Assembly (NCBI RefSeq): GCF_040892595.1
Contig: NZ_JBFRYB010000001.1
Coordinates: 3,450,392-3,514,391 of the forward strand
Direction of reading: 5' to 3'
Origin: Zhongshania sp. R06B22
GTDB taxonomy: Bacteria > Pseudomonadota > Gammaproteobacteria > Pseudomonadales > Spongiibacteraceae
DNA length: 64,000 nucleotides
Positions 45,765-54,331 of the stretch are shown in pieces. A model generated the notes under the pieces. That model was not told the DNA's origin and searched no databases. It saw only the letters and a program-made list of their open reading frames with translations. Numbering within the stretch: the first letter of the stretch is position 1; each line of letters begins with the position of its first letter. A program made the position numbers and the translations under genes.

Positions 45765-46448
45765 CTAAGACGGCTGTTTATTCAAACCATGAACATTGTC
45801 TGCTGTTGGCGAACGCTCGACTGACTTCGCATCCGGCGCGGTCCCCATCATTAGATCGCCAATACCCGTCGACACGCCCCACCACAATTGTTCGTTGCGA
45901 AAATGATGCAGGCGGTGCATACGCTGCCGACGGCGATAGTATTCAAGTGGCGGGCTCCAATTTACGTGCCCAATAAAGTGATTCCACTCATAGTGTAGGG
46001 CCAATGTAAAAAACATTGCCAGTGCACCTACTGCCAGCTCTACCGAGGGAAACAACCAAAACACCAAGCCCGCTAATAGCGGCACAACCACCGGGTAGAC
46101 TTCAAGATTAATGGTGATATCTGTTAAATCAGTGGGCTTGGAGTGGTGTTCTCGGTGTGAGCGCGACACCGATAAATCAATGGTTTTACCAAAAATCGTT
46201 TGCGGCCGTAGATGTAAAATATAAACATGGATCAGCCATTCTAAAATCGGCCAGATTAGTAGCAGCACTATTGGCGCAACCAAATCTGCAGCACTCCAGT
46301 TCCCCAGCACCACTCGCGCAGAAACAAAGCCAACTGCCAATACTGTGAGTATCATCGGGCTAGCGTGACTGTATAAGTCCCTGACGGTTTCAGCAAACGT
46401 TGTTGGTATTTTGGCATCGGCAGTGCCGCGCTCCATTGTGGCAGTCAT
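45765..46448 (-). CDS. Fatty acid hydroxylase superfamily protein (sterol desaturase family)
   Basis: A 227-residue integral-membrane di-iron enzyme. Histidine clusters that hold the iron are seen as EWLIHVYILH, SHREHH, HYEWNHFIGH and RMHRLHHFRNEQ, between four hydrophobic helices. Family members hydroxylate or desaturate fatty acids, sterols or carotenoids; the substrate is not readable here. The start overlaps closely with the upstream FadR-like regulator (14-base gap), and the TonB receptor follows, so the three genes are probably one transcript. Confidence 0.87.
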   Translation of the reverse strand: MTATMERGTADAKIPTTFAETVRDLYSHASPMILTVLAVGFVSARVVLGNWSAADLVAPIVLLLIWPILEWLIHVYILHLRPQTIFGKTIDLSVSRSHREHHSKPTDLTDITINLEVYPVVVPLLAGLVFWLFPSVELAVGALAMFFTLALHYEWNHFIGHVNWSPPLEYYRRRQRMHRLHHFRNEQLWWGVSTGIGDLMMGTAPDAKSVERSPTADNVHGLNKQPS

Positions 46449-46462
46449 TATTATTTTTCCTA

Positions 46463-47215
46463 TTATTTTATTGGCTGGACGGTGTCTTGCATATGCAGCT
46501 CATAGGCATCAAGAAATGCACACATATCCGCGCTGCTGCGGTCGATATATTCTTTGGCACAGGAAAACGCCCCGTCTCTGTCACCCTCACGTACCAACTT
46601 TGCTAATTGACGGAAACAGGCGAGATCAGTGAAGCCGCCCTCTAAGACCTGGGTGAGTAATTCCCAAATTGGCTGATAGGCCTTGCGCAAGGAATTAAAC
46701 GCCAGCTGGTAGGCAATATTGCTACTGCCTTGCACCAAGACACCCCAAAATTCAAAGGCCAATAGCTGGCCTTCGGCGGCTTGCTGACTGGATGCCATCT
46801 TCTCGACAATGCTATCAAGCTGATCCGCAAGGTCATCGCCGGCGTGCTGCGCCGCATCGCCAGCAATCTCTGGAGACAGTACTTGGCGCATACGAACAAT
46901 ACTGCGGGCCACCGCAACGTCGACCTGCCCTTCAGCCGTCACCAACAAGCTGGCTAGCAGCTCCGGCCCAGCCTCCTCGCGATAATCCAACACCTTTGTG
47001 CCACCGCCATGACGCACATGAATCAAGCCGGCTTGCTGTAAGCGCTTCATCGCCTCGCGCACAGCGCCACGATTCACACCCAACAACTCACACAATATGC
47101 GCTCGGACGGCAGTTCATCCCCGGCCTTGAGGTCGTGATTAACGATACGACTGCGCAATTGGTCAAACACCACATCCGATAATGATTTCTTGCTCACGAC
47201 TTCAAACACAGACAC
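46463..47215 (-). CDS. FadR-type GntR-family transcriptional regulator
   Basis: A 250-residue regulator. The N-terminal winged helix has LSDVVFDQLRSRIVNHDLKAG, LPSERILCELLGVNRGAVREA and GLIHVRHGGGTKV. The C-terminal helical domain resembles FadR (GSSNIAYQLAFNSLRKAY). The metal-binding His of metal-dependent FCD regulators is not seen at FEFWGVLVQG, so an acyl-CoA-like ligand is more likely than a metal-bound acid. It heads the hydroxylase-TonB receptor operon and faces the divergent PhyH gene across 273 bases, where AACTCAT direct repeats (about 47222-47236) could be its operator. Confidence 0.87.
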   Translation of the reverse strand: MSVFEVVSKKSLSDVVFDQLRSRIVNHDLKAGDELPSERILCELLGVNRGAVREAMKRLQQAGLIHVRHGGGTKVLDYREEAGPELLASLLVTAEGQVDVAVARSIVRMRQVLSPEIAGDAAQHAGDDLADQLDSIVEKMASSQQAAEGQLLAFEFWGVLVQGSSNIAYQLAFNSLRKAYQPIWELLTQVLEGGFTDLACFRQLAKLVREGDRDGAFSCAKEYIDRSSADMCAFLDAYELHMQDTVQPIK

Positions 47216-47488
47216 CCCCGCAACTCATTAACTCATCATACCAGTTGGCCGCTAAAGCACAATATAATGATTCTGATACTTAATTGGCAATACCTTACAC
47301 GGGAGAAATCCGCTAACTTGGCTATATAGCCACACTTGCACTGAGCTGCCGACCTATCGAAGCCCACGTGGTGTCTGATCAAATCTGCACTGCTCAGATA
47401 AATATTGGCGTTCCAATTCTGTCTTGCGTAAAATCCATGCGATTGATTTTTCGAACTATTCCCTTACTCTAATTTGGCATCCCCCTCC

Positions 47489-48343
47489 ATGCCCAGTGAT
47501 CAAGCACTTATCGCCTCAGACGCTAATGAAGCACCTGACATTCTTCGCAGCCGTTTTCAGGAGTGGGGTTATCTCTATTTCAAGCAATATGTGGCTCCCA
47601 CAAAATGCGCTAGCTTACTAGGGGATATCCTCTCCCGCTTGTCGCCTTATGTAGCGCTGGATGAATCTCGGCAATTACCCGCAATAACAGGGGAAGCCTT
47701 CGTAGAAACCGATGCGATTTGGGACGAGGTATATCCAAAAATTCAAGCCCTTGAATCCTTTCACGGCTTCTTCCATGACCCTGATCTACTTCAACTCATG
47801 CGCACCGTCAGTAACAGTGAGGTATTTGTATACCCCATGAAGATGGCGCGAATATCAACGCCAAAGATGATCGGCTATGAAACGCCACCCCATCAGGACG
47901 CCCGCTCCCATGTCGCGCCTAGTACTATGGCGGGTATCTGGGTTGCCCTGCATGATATTTCAAGCGAGATGGGACGCCTCAAAATACTGCCCGCATCGCA
48001 TAAGCGCGGCATGCGGGAGGTAATACAATCCCCCGGTGTCGGGAATGTCCAGTGCGAGATCCATCCCGACGAAACCACTTGGCACGTCTCTGATGTAGCC
48101 CAGGGCGACGTGATTATATTCAACGCTTTTACCGTCCACGCAGCACAGCCAAACATCAGCGACTCGGTGGTGAGAATGAGTGTCGATACCCGCTTTTGCG
48201 ACTACGGCGCACCGGTATTCTCCAGTAATTTAGAACCGCATCACGGCTGGCGTATCGATGAATTGAGCTGGCCACAAATATATGCAGACTGGCAGCAGAC
48301 CGAGCTGCAATACTATTGGGCTGACTACCCGAACTTCACTTAG
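47489..48343 (+). CDS. Phytanoyl-CoA dioxygenase (PhyH) family Fe(II)/2-oxoglutarate oxygenase
   Basis: A 284-residue non-haem iron oxygenase. The iron triad is visible as His135-x-Asp137 in PPHQDARSH and the distal His217 in FTVHAAQPN, with the 2-oxoglutarate-binding Arg in VVRMSVDTRF. Family members hydroxylate branched fatty acyl groups or diverse natural products. The ATG used has no clear Shine-Dalgarno; a TTG lies 15 bases upstream in frame. It is followed after 10 bases by an FkbM methyltransferase. The pair is divergent from the FadR-like regulator and looks like a small hydroxylation-methylation module. Confidence 0.85.
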   Translation: MPSDQALIASDANEAPDILRSRFQEWGYLYFKQYVAPTKCASLLGDILSRLSPYVALDESRQLPAITGEAFVETDAIWDEVYPKIQALESFHGFFHDPDLLQLMRTVSNSEVFVYPMKMARISTPKMIGYETPPHQDARSHVAPSTMAGIWVALHDISSEMGRLKILPASHKRGMREVIQSPGVGNVQCEIHPDETTWHVSDVAQGDVIIFNAFTVHAAQPNISDSVVRMSVDTRFCDYGAPVFSSNLEPHHGWRIDELSWPQIYADWQQTELQYYWADYPNFT

Positions 48344-48353
48344 GTTAGGGGAT

Positions 48354-49196
48354 ATGACTCAAATCAAACAGGCCAACTCTATTGACCCCACCCAGCTCGT
48401 TGAACTCAATACAAAGGGTTTGACTAAGCGGCTGAAAATGAATGTTCACGGTTCAAAAGACACCATTATTTCTGAAAAACTGCGTACCGAGCAGTGTTGG
48501 GAACCCTACGAAACTCAGCTAGTCATCACTCACTTTAAAGCCGGTGGCATATTCGTCGATGTCGGTGCCAATATTGGTTACTACACCCTGCTGGCAAGCG
48601 ATATTGCAGGGCCGACAGGCAAGATTCTATCTTACGAGCCGGACGTAGAGAACTTCGCATTATTACAGGAGAATGTCAGGCTTAATGATCTGCAAAATGT
48701 AGCACTACATGCATTGGCACTAAGTGACCGCAACGAAGACGGCGAATTGTTTCTTTCAACTGACAACTTTGGTGACCACCGCATTTATTCAGACGGCGGT
48801 GAGCGCCATAGCCGCCCTATTAAATTGGTACACGGCGACCAACACCTTGAATCTCAAACCCAGCACATCGACTTCCTAAAAATAGACACACAGGGCGCCG
48901 AGTATTTTGTAGTAAATGGGTTGCGGAAACTTATTGCGGCCAATAGCGCGCACCTGTGTATGATTCTGGAATTTTGCCCCTACGGAATCCGTCATTCGGG
49001 AGCTGATGGCCATCAGCTTATCGAACTGCTCGAGAGTTTTGGCATGCAGTACCACATTATTGACCATATTGAGCATCGACTGATTCCAGCGCAAGTTCAT
49101 CACTTAAGCGACTGGGTTCACGAGTTGGCACAAGAGCCAGATAACGAGGGCTTTATTAACTTGCTAGTGACACCACGAGCTTACGCGGCACTTTAA
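48354..49196 (+). CDS. FkbM-family SAM-dependent methyltransferase
   Basis: A 280-residue O-methyltransferase of the FkbM family, which methylates hydroxyl groups of polyketides, sugars and lipids. SAM motif I is FVDVGANIGYYTLLAS, followed by LSYEPDVENFALLQENV (acidic post-motif) and the characteristic FLKIDTQGAEYFVVNG. The frame is open further upstream inside PhyH, but the ATG used has a GGTTAGGGG ribosome site and gives a normal N-terminus. It is co-transcribed with the PhyH oxygenase, so it may methylate the hydroxyl that PhyH introduces (inference). Confidence 0.87.
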   Translation: MTQIKQANSIDPTQLVELNTKGLTKRLKMNVHGSKDTIISEKLRTEQCWEPYETQLVITHFKAGGIFVDVGANIGYYTLLASDIAGPTGKILSYEPDVENFALLQENVRLNDLQNVALHALALSDRNEDGELFLSTDNFGDHRIYSDGGERHSRPIKLVHGDQHLESQTQHIDFLKIDTQGAEYFVVNGLRKLIAANSAHLCMILEFCPYGIRHSGADGHQLIELLESFGMQYHIIDHIEHRLIPAQVHHLSDWVHELAQEPDNEGFINLLVTPRAYAAL

Positions 49197-49712
49197 GCAA
49201 GCGCCACAGAGTCAAAAATGGATGCATTTAGAAGTATGGAATTTTCTGCACCCTATTGAAAGCAGGCTGTGTATTGTTCCAGCAATGGCCAAATATCCTG
49301 CCACCATGTTCAAGTTACTTTCTAAAAAGTCATCAGATCAATAGCTGGTCACTGAATTTGCATTTAATTATGACCAAGTTTAGCTAAATACTTGAAAAAC
49401 AAATTGACCCAGCACATTCGTAGTAAGCGCTTAATCCCCTCACGAAAGTCCTGTGCCAACCAAGCCCTCTACACATCAAAATACAAAATAAATTTCATCT
49501 ACAAGCCAAGTGCGTAAGTATTTGTACTTAACTCTCTGCGACAATTTCGCCTTGTGATTATTAGCTATATGTTAAATGATCCCACTTGGAAAAACACAGT
49601 ACCCAGAAGGGATAATGATGTAATCAATAATTAGTGCATAACATTATATTCATACCGTGGGACCGTTTTATTTAACTTGCTAGCAAGCCCCTCACTATTG
49701 GCAAGGCAGTTT
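49197..49712. other. Gene-free gap upstream of sensor kinase
   Basis: No coding sequence recognised in 516 bases; the right half (about 49480-49660) is AT-rich and probably includes the promoter of the kinase gene. No repeats or strong hairpins were noticed. Confidence 0.4.
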
Positions 49713-51713
49713 ATGCCCATCCTAAAAGCGCCTAATCTTATTCGACGTTTAAGCTCTGCTTACGCTACTCTTATTATCGTCATATTGAGTTTAGTTCCGG
49801 CGTTTGGCACGGCCTATCTGTATTTTTTTCAAGACTCCCATCTGCGCTTTATTAGCCATACCGGTCACGAAGTGGCGATTGCGATTGCGCTACTTCAAAG
49901 CGGTTTTATTGCAGCAATAGCGTGGCGGTGTTTCCAGTATTCTGGTGAACAGTTTGTGCGCTGGCTGGCCCTTGGCTTCTTTGCTTTTACGCTTATCTAT
50001 GCCTGCCACGGAATTTTCACCCGCATTGGCTCGGTAAACATTTGGCAGTTTGTGTTATATGGGCCGGTCAGCAGGCTAGCCATGGTTAGCTGCTTTTTTA
50101 TTGGACTACTGACTTATGGTAAACCGGCGGTCGACGATAATAAAAGGCAGCGCCAAGGCAGTTGGTTGCTCTGGACCACCGGCCTGCTCATCATCAATGC
50201 GGCAGTTTTTGTCTTGGCGTCGACAAGTTGGGCGCCGCACGCACAAAAGATTCTTGAGCTTTGCGCTTTACTGCTTTCGCTATTGTGTATTGTGATCGTG
50301 CACTGGCGGGGCCTGAGTTCGCCACTGATGACCATATACTCCGTATCTTTGTTGTTTTTCGCTCAGTCATCGGCAACTTTTTTATTGAGCTCGGCGTGGA
50401 ATCATCTGTGGTGGTTTGCTCATATTATTTTTGCCTCGGGTTTTATTTTACTGAGTTACGGCGTTATTAAAGTATTCCTCACTACCCAGTCCTTCGCACT
50501 GGTGTTTAGCCAGGAGGAGCTATTTGAGCAAGTTCGCGCCGAAAGGAATCGAGCAGAAAATGCCCTCGTAGAATTGCAGGATGCTTACACCGAACTAGGC
50601 AATACTCACGACTTATTGCACTCAGTACTGGCGTCGGCCTCAGAGTTTTCGATTATCGCCACGGATACCAGAGGCGTGATAACAATATTCAATGCAGGAT
50701 CTGAGCGCATGTTGGGCTATCGTGCAGCGGACATGGTGGGTTTGCAAACCCCGTCAATATTGCATTGTAACGCTGAGATAGAGGCCCGTAGCAAAGAGCT
50801 TAGCGCGGAGTTTGATACCGAAATTACCGGTTTCCGAGTTCTGACTGAAAAGTCTGAGGTTGACGGCCAAGAAACCCGAGAATGGACGTATATTCACAAA
50901 GACGGCCATCGTTTTCCGGTGTCATTGGTGGTTACCACAATACGCTCTGCGACAGGCGAAATTACTGGATATTTGGGTATTGCCGAAAACATTACTGAGC
51001 AGAAGCGCCTCGCTAATTCGAAGAGCGAATTTATTTCAACAGTCAGTCACGAATTGCGAACGCCCTTAACCTCCATAATCGGCTGTCTTGATTTGATCGC
51101 TGGCGGGGCCTTTGGCCCGGTATCGGAATCGATGTCACAAATGGTCGATGTAGCTTCTAAAAACAGCCAGAGACTACGCATGCTAATAGACGATTTACTT
51201 GATACGGACAAGATGAATAACGGGAAGCTCAATTTTGAGCTTGTATGGCAACCCTTAGAGGCGATTGTAGAACAAGCAATTGAGGACATACGCCCCTACG
51301 GCAGTAAGCGACATATAAGTTTGATATTTAAGAGCACAATAGCAAGTGAGCTGCAGGTCCGAGTTGACGCCATGCGTCTCCAGCAAGTTTTAGGCAATCT
51401 AATATCCAATGCCATAAAGTTTTCGCCCGAGGACGACGTAGTTGAAATTATTATTAAACGTATCGATGGCAAAGCTCGTGTGGAAGTATCGGATCACGGT
51501 AGCGGCATTCCCTGGTCTTTTCGTGCGAGCATTTTTCAACGTTTTTCTCAAGCAGATAGCTCAGATACGCGGCAGCACGGCGGTTCCGGATTGGGGCTCG
51601 CGATTACGCATCAGCTGGTTGAGCATATGGGCGGCTCAATTGGTTTTGAATCTGAACCAGGGAATGGCACCGTATTTTGGTTTGAGCTACCACTACAGCA
51701 AAGCGCGGATTAA
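49713..51713 (+). CDS. Membrane PAS-domain sensor histidine kinase (orphan)
   Basis: A 666-residue sensor kinase. The first about 260 residues hold seven or eight hydrophobic helices (a MASE-like integral-membrane sensor). A short coiled coil (RAERNRAENALVELQDAY) leads to a PAS domain with ATDTRGVITIFNAGSERMLGY. The HisKA has FISTVSHELRTPLTSI (phospho-His about 446), and the HATPase has GNLISNAIKF, VSDHGSGIP and GGSGLGLAI. The ATG used has AAGG seven bases upstream. No receiver gene is adjacent, so it is an orphan. Its kinase core closely resembles the FixL-like kinase at 61 kb, including the shared SQADSSDTR and TQADNSDTR segments. Confidence 0.9.
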   Translation: MPILKAPNLIRRLSSAYATLIIVILSLVPAFGTAYLYFFQDSHLRFISHTGHEVAIAIALLQSGFIAAIAWRCFQYSGEQFVRWLALGFFAFTLIYACHGIFTRIGSVNIWQFVLYGPVSRLAMVSCFFIGLLTYGKPAVDDNKRQRQGSWLLWTTGLLIINAAVFVLASTSWAPHAQKILELCALLLSLLCIVIVHWRGLSSPLMTIYSVSLLFFAQSSATFLLSSAWNHLWWFAHIIFASGFILLSYGVIKVFLTTQSFALVFSQEELFEQVRAERNRAENALVELQDAYTELGNTHDLLHSVLASASEFSIIATDTRGVITIFNAGSERMLGYRAADMVGLQTPSILHCNAEIEARSKELSAEFDTEITGFRVLTEKSEVDGQETREWTYIHKDGHRFPVSLVVTTIRSATGEITGYLGIAENITEQKRLANSKSEFISTVSHELRTPLTSIIGCLDLIAGGAFGPVSESMSQMVDVASKNSQRLRMLIDDLLDTDKMNNGKLNFELVWQPLEAIVEQAIEDIRPYGSKRHISLIFKSTIASELQVRVDAMRLQQVLGNLISNAIKFSPEDDVVEIIIKRIDGKARVEVSDHGSGIPWSFRASIFQRFSQADSSDTRQHGGSGLGLAITHQLVEHMGGSIGFESEPGNGTVFWFELPLQQSAD

Positions 51714-52077
51714 ATTCAGTGGCCAGAGGAGCTTCTGGTGACTTGGCCAGCTATATTCGAACGGAGCCCAGGGCTTGTAGATAGATCGACTGACTTTCGG
51801 CCAGTTCGGAATTTTGCTACGACCGCTCCGTCAAACAATAGAGTCATTCCCATCGCCCGCTGGACGAGCTGCTTAACTCATTGAAATTAATGAGAAACGC
51901 GATATGATCATGGGAAATAATTTATAACAGAAATATAGGAAATTAGTCTTTGTGTATCCTGCGCGCCCCATAGCAATGCGGCCATCTTATAGAACTCCCT
52001 TATACTTTTTAATCCACATTGAGACCGAACTTGTCAAAGTTAAAAGCAACTAACAAGCCAAAGCAGCGGGGTTTATT
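51714..52077. other. Gene-free gap
   Basis: No gene, RNA or repeat is evident in 364 bases between the orphan kinase and the P-loop kinase. The region includes an AT-rich stretch near 51880-51950 that could hold a promoter. Confidence 0.4.
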
Positions 52078-52572
52078 TTGAAGCGAATCATCATTTTCGG
52101 AAATTCAGGCTCAGGGAAATCAACCTTGGCAAGGCAACGGTCTGAGGCTCTGGGCTGTGCTCATATGGATCTCGATACAGTCGCTTGGGAGGCTGAAGTG
52201 GAAACGCCGACGCGTCGATCTCTAGAGGCGAGTCGATTGGCAATCCTTGAGTTTATTGATTCAAACCAAAACTGGGTTTTAGAAGGCTGTTATGCCGATC
52301 TTCTTGAAGTTACCTTACCTTTTGCAACTGAAATGGTGTTCCTTAACCCCGGAACTCAAACTTGCATTGATAATGCTCGAAACCGCCCATGGGAAGCTCA
52401 TAAATACAGCACTCCCGAAGCACAAGATGCCAATTTGGAAATGCTTTTGGATTGGATAAGAGATTACGATTATCGAAAAGATGAGTTTTCATATCTAGCT
52501 CACCGGAGGCTTTTCCAACTTTTTGGTGGGCAGAAGCAAGAATTTCACTCCAATGACCGAAGCGCAGATTAG
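52078..52572 (+). CDS. Small P-loop kinase (adenylate/shikimate-kinase-like)
   Basis: A 164-residue cytosolic nucleotide-binding protein. The Walker A motif GNSGSGKST lies at residues 8-16. Then come MDLDTVAW (acidic substrate-binding segment typical of the family), NWVLEGCYADL, a VFLNPG strand and the RPW and RRLFQLF ends resembling a lid. Family members are often labelled adenylate kinase or shikimate kinase but have no proven substrate. The TTG start is supported by GGGG eight bases upstream. It is monocistronic. Confidence 0.82.
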   Translation: MKRIIIFGNSGSGKSTLARQRSEALGCAHMDLDTVAWEAEVETPTRRSLEASRLAILEFIDSNQNWVLEGCYADLLEVTLPFATEMVFLNPGTQTCIDNARNRPWEAHKYSTPEAQDANLEMLLDWIRDYDYRKDEFSYLAHRRLFQLFGGQKQEFHSNDRSAD

Positions 52573-52776
52573 ATGCAAATCGAGGTGATTCACTGCTTCG
52601 TCTGCGTGTATTCCCGACTTTCTAAAGAGGATGTGAACACGACATACCCATCGTTCGGCCACTACACCGCGCCGCACTAAAATCCACTTTAGACTGCAGA
52701 TTCAAATGGTCTGAGCAAGACTCTCATCTGTTGAAGTAACGTAAGCAAACCAGCACCCAAAAGCGCAGCACGCGAT

Positions 52777-52846
52777 TTTCTCGGCTCCTTGCACTAACTT
52801 GCTCAACCTCATAGCAAGCTAGTGCAAGACCAACACTGCCGAGAAA
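52777..52846. repeat. Nested 70-bp inverted repeat downstream of MFS gene
   Basis: Inner arms CTTGCACTAACTTGCT (52788-52803) and 52813-52828 pair with one mismatch over 16 bp around a 9-base loop. Outer arms TTTCTCGGC (52777-52785) and GCCGAGAAA (52838-52846) pair perfectly. It begins 10 bases beyond the MFS stop on the minus strand, without a U-tract. Confidence 0.65.
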
Positions 52847-52856
52847 TTAGTTTTAG

Positions 52857-54185
52857 CTATTCGCTTGCCGCCAAATGTTTACTAATCCGCAGGGCCAGCA
52901 AGGTGCACACCGCGCCGGAAAGCAGGTAGAACGTCACGGCGATCAGACCAAAATGCATAGACAAGCCCAGCGCAATTAGCGGAGCAAATGCCGCACCAAA
53001 CAACCACGCTAAATCTGAGGTCAAGGCAGCACCGGAATAGCGGAAGCGCCGCTCCAAATTTGCGGTGACGATGCCAGATGATTGACCGTAGGAAATACCC
53101 AACAGCGCAAAACCGATCAATATAAAGGCATCTTGCATGAGAGGCGTTCCGCTCATCAGCATGGGCGCAAACAAGGCAAAAACCCCTATCAATACCGCCA
53201 TATACGAAATGGTAGTGCGCTTACCAATACGGTCAGCGATGACCCCAGAGGCAATGGTCGCCGCAATCCCTATACATGCACCAATGCATTGAACAATGAG
53301 CACGTTGCCGATCAGCTGCGATTCACCGAGCAAGATCCAAGACAGCGGGAAGATAGTGACAATGTGAAAGAGCGCGTAACTTGCCAATGCCGCAAACGCA
53401 CCCAAGAAAATAGTTGGGCCTTGTTTGTCGAGCATTTCACGAGTGCTGATGGGTTCCAGTTCACTCTCTTCTAAGGCGAGGGTGTATTCCTCGGTCATCA
53501 CTAGGCGCAGACGGGCAAATAGCGCCACCACGTTAATGGCAAAGGCGACGAAGAAGGGATAACGCCAAGCCCATGCCTGAAAGTCTTCGGCGCTGACACT
53601 GTTAATTAAATAGAAGAATAATAAGTTAGCAATTAAAAAGCCTATGGGCGCGCCAAGCTGACCAATCATGGCATACCAGCTGCGCTTAGCTTTTGGCGCA
53701 TTCAAGACCAGCAAGGAGGGCAAGCCGTCCCATGAGCCGCCAAGGGCAAAGCCCTGTAAGGCGCGGAACATGGCAAGAAAGAAAATAGATGCGCCGCCCA
53801 GGGTGTTATAGCCCGGTAAAAATGCGATACCGGCGGTTGCCGTGCCGAGTAAAAAAAGTGATGTGGTTAGCTTTACACTGCGACCCCAGCGACGCTGGAT
53901 AGTCATAAACAAGGCGGTGCCAAAGGGTCTGGCAATAAATGCCATAGAGAATATCGCAAAGCCGTAGAGCATCCCCTCAAGCGTGCTGACAAAAGGGAAA
54001 AAGACACTGGGGAATACCAGAACGCAGGCAATACCAAATACAAAGAAGTCGAAATGTTCCGATGCCCGACCAATAACCACACCGATAGCAATTTCTCCTG
54101 GAGCAACAGGAGAATGGCCCGCTGGGGTTTGCATTTCTATGGCCGTGGAGCCATTATCTATGTCAGACTTCGTTGTACTAGTCAT
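52857..54185 (-). CDS. MFS transporter (metabolite:proton symporter family)
   Basis: A 442-residue inner-membrane protein with about twelve helices. The pattern of the SHS/metabolite:H+ symporter group is visible: ASEHFDFFVFGI in helix 1, IARPFGTALFMTIQRRWGR after helix 2, FRALQGFALGGSWDGL in helix 4 and DRIGKRTT between helices 8 and 9. Such proteins import carboxylates, quaternary amines or aromatic acids. The ATG used is six codons inside the longest frame (which begins at TTG). It is divergent from the cyo operon across 146 bases. Confidence 0.88.
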   Translation of the reverse strand: MTSTTKSDIDNGSTAIEMQTPAGHSPVAPGEIAIGVVIGRASEHFDFFVFGIACVLVFPSVFFPFVSTLEGMLYGFAIFSMAFIARPFGTALFMTIQRRWGRSVKLTTSLFLLGTATAGIAFLPGYNTLGGASIFFLAMFRALQGFALGGSWDGLPSLLVLNAPKAKRSWYAMIGQLGAPIGFLIANLLFFYLINSVSAEDFQAWAWRYPFFVAFAINVVALFARLRLVMTEEYTLALEESELEPISTREMLDKQGPTIFLGAFAALASYALFHIVTIFPLSWILLGESQLIGNVLIVQCIGACIGIAATIASGVIADRIGKRTTISYMAVLIGVFALFAPMLMSGTPLMQDAFILIGFALLGISYGQSSGIVTANLERRFRYSGAALTSDLAWLFGAAFAPLIALGLSMHFGLIAVTFYLLSGAVCTLLALRISKHLAASE

Positions 54186-54251
54186 AGCGCAATTGATATC
54201 CAAATTTAGTGATTAATGAAAGACTACTCTCATTGTGACGACCCAGCCATA

Positions 54252-54286
54252 GGACAAATTGTCCAATTCTCTCAGCCATGTATTTA
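54252..54286 (+). promoter_or_regulatory. Candidate cyo promoter with palindromic operator over the -35
   Basis: GGACAA-A-TTGTCC (54252-54264) is a perfect 6-bp dyad. Its right half TTGTCC (54259-54264) can serve as a -35 and TATTTA (54281-54286) as a -10 with a 16-base spacer, 46 bases before cyoA. The overlap suggests repression or activation at this site, perhaps by the RegA-type regulator downstream; that link is inference. Confidence 0.45.
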
Positions 54287-54331
54287 GCTTAAAGTCACAC
54301 CCTCTCCTTACACTTGAATTTGCGAGTGCCG

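Noticed and set aside
52777..52846. Integron attC or phage attachment site
   Set aside because: The arms lack the attC core triplets and there is no integrase, cassette array or flanking direct repeat.
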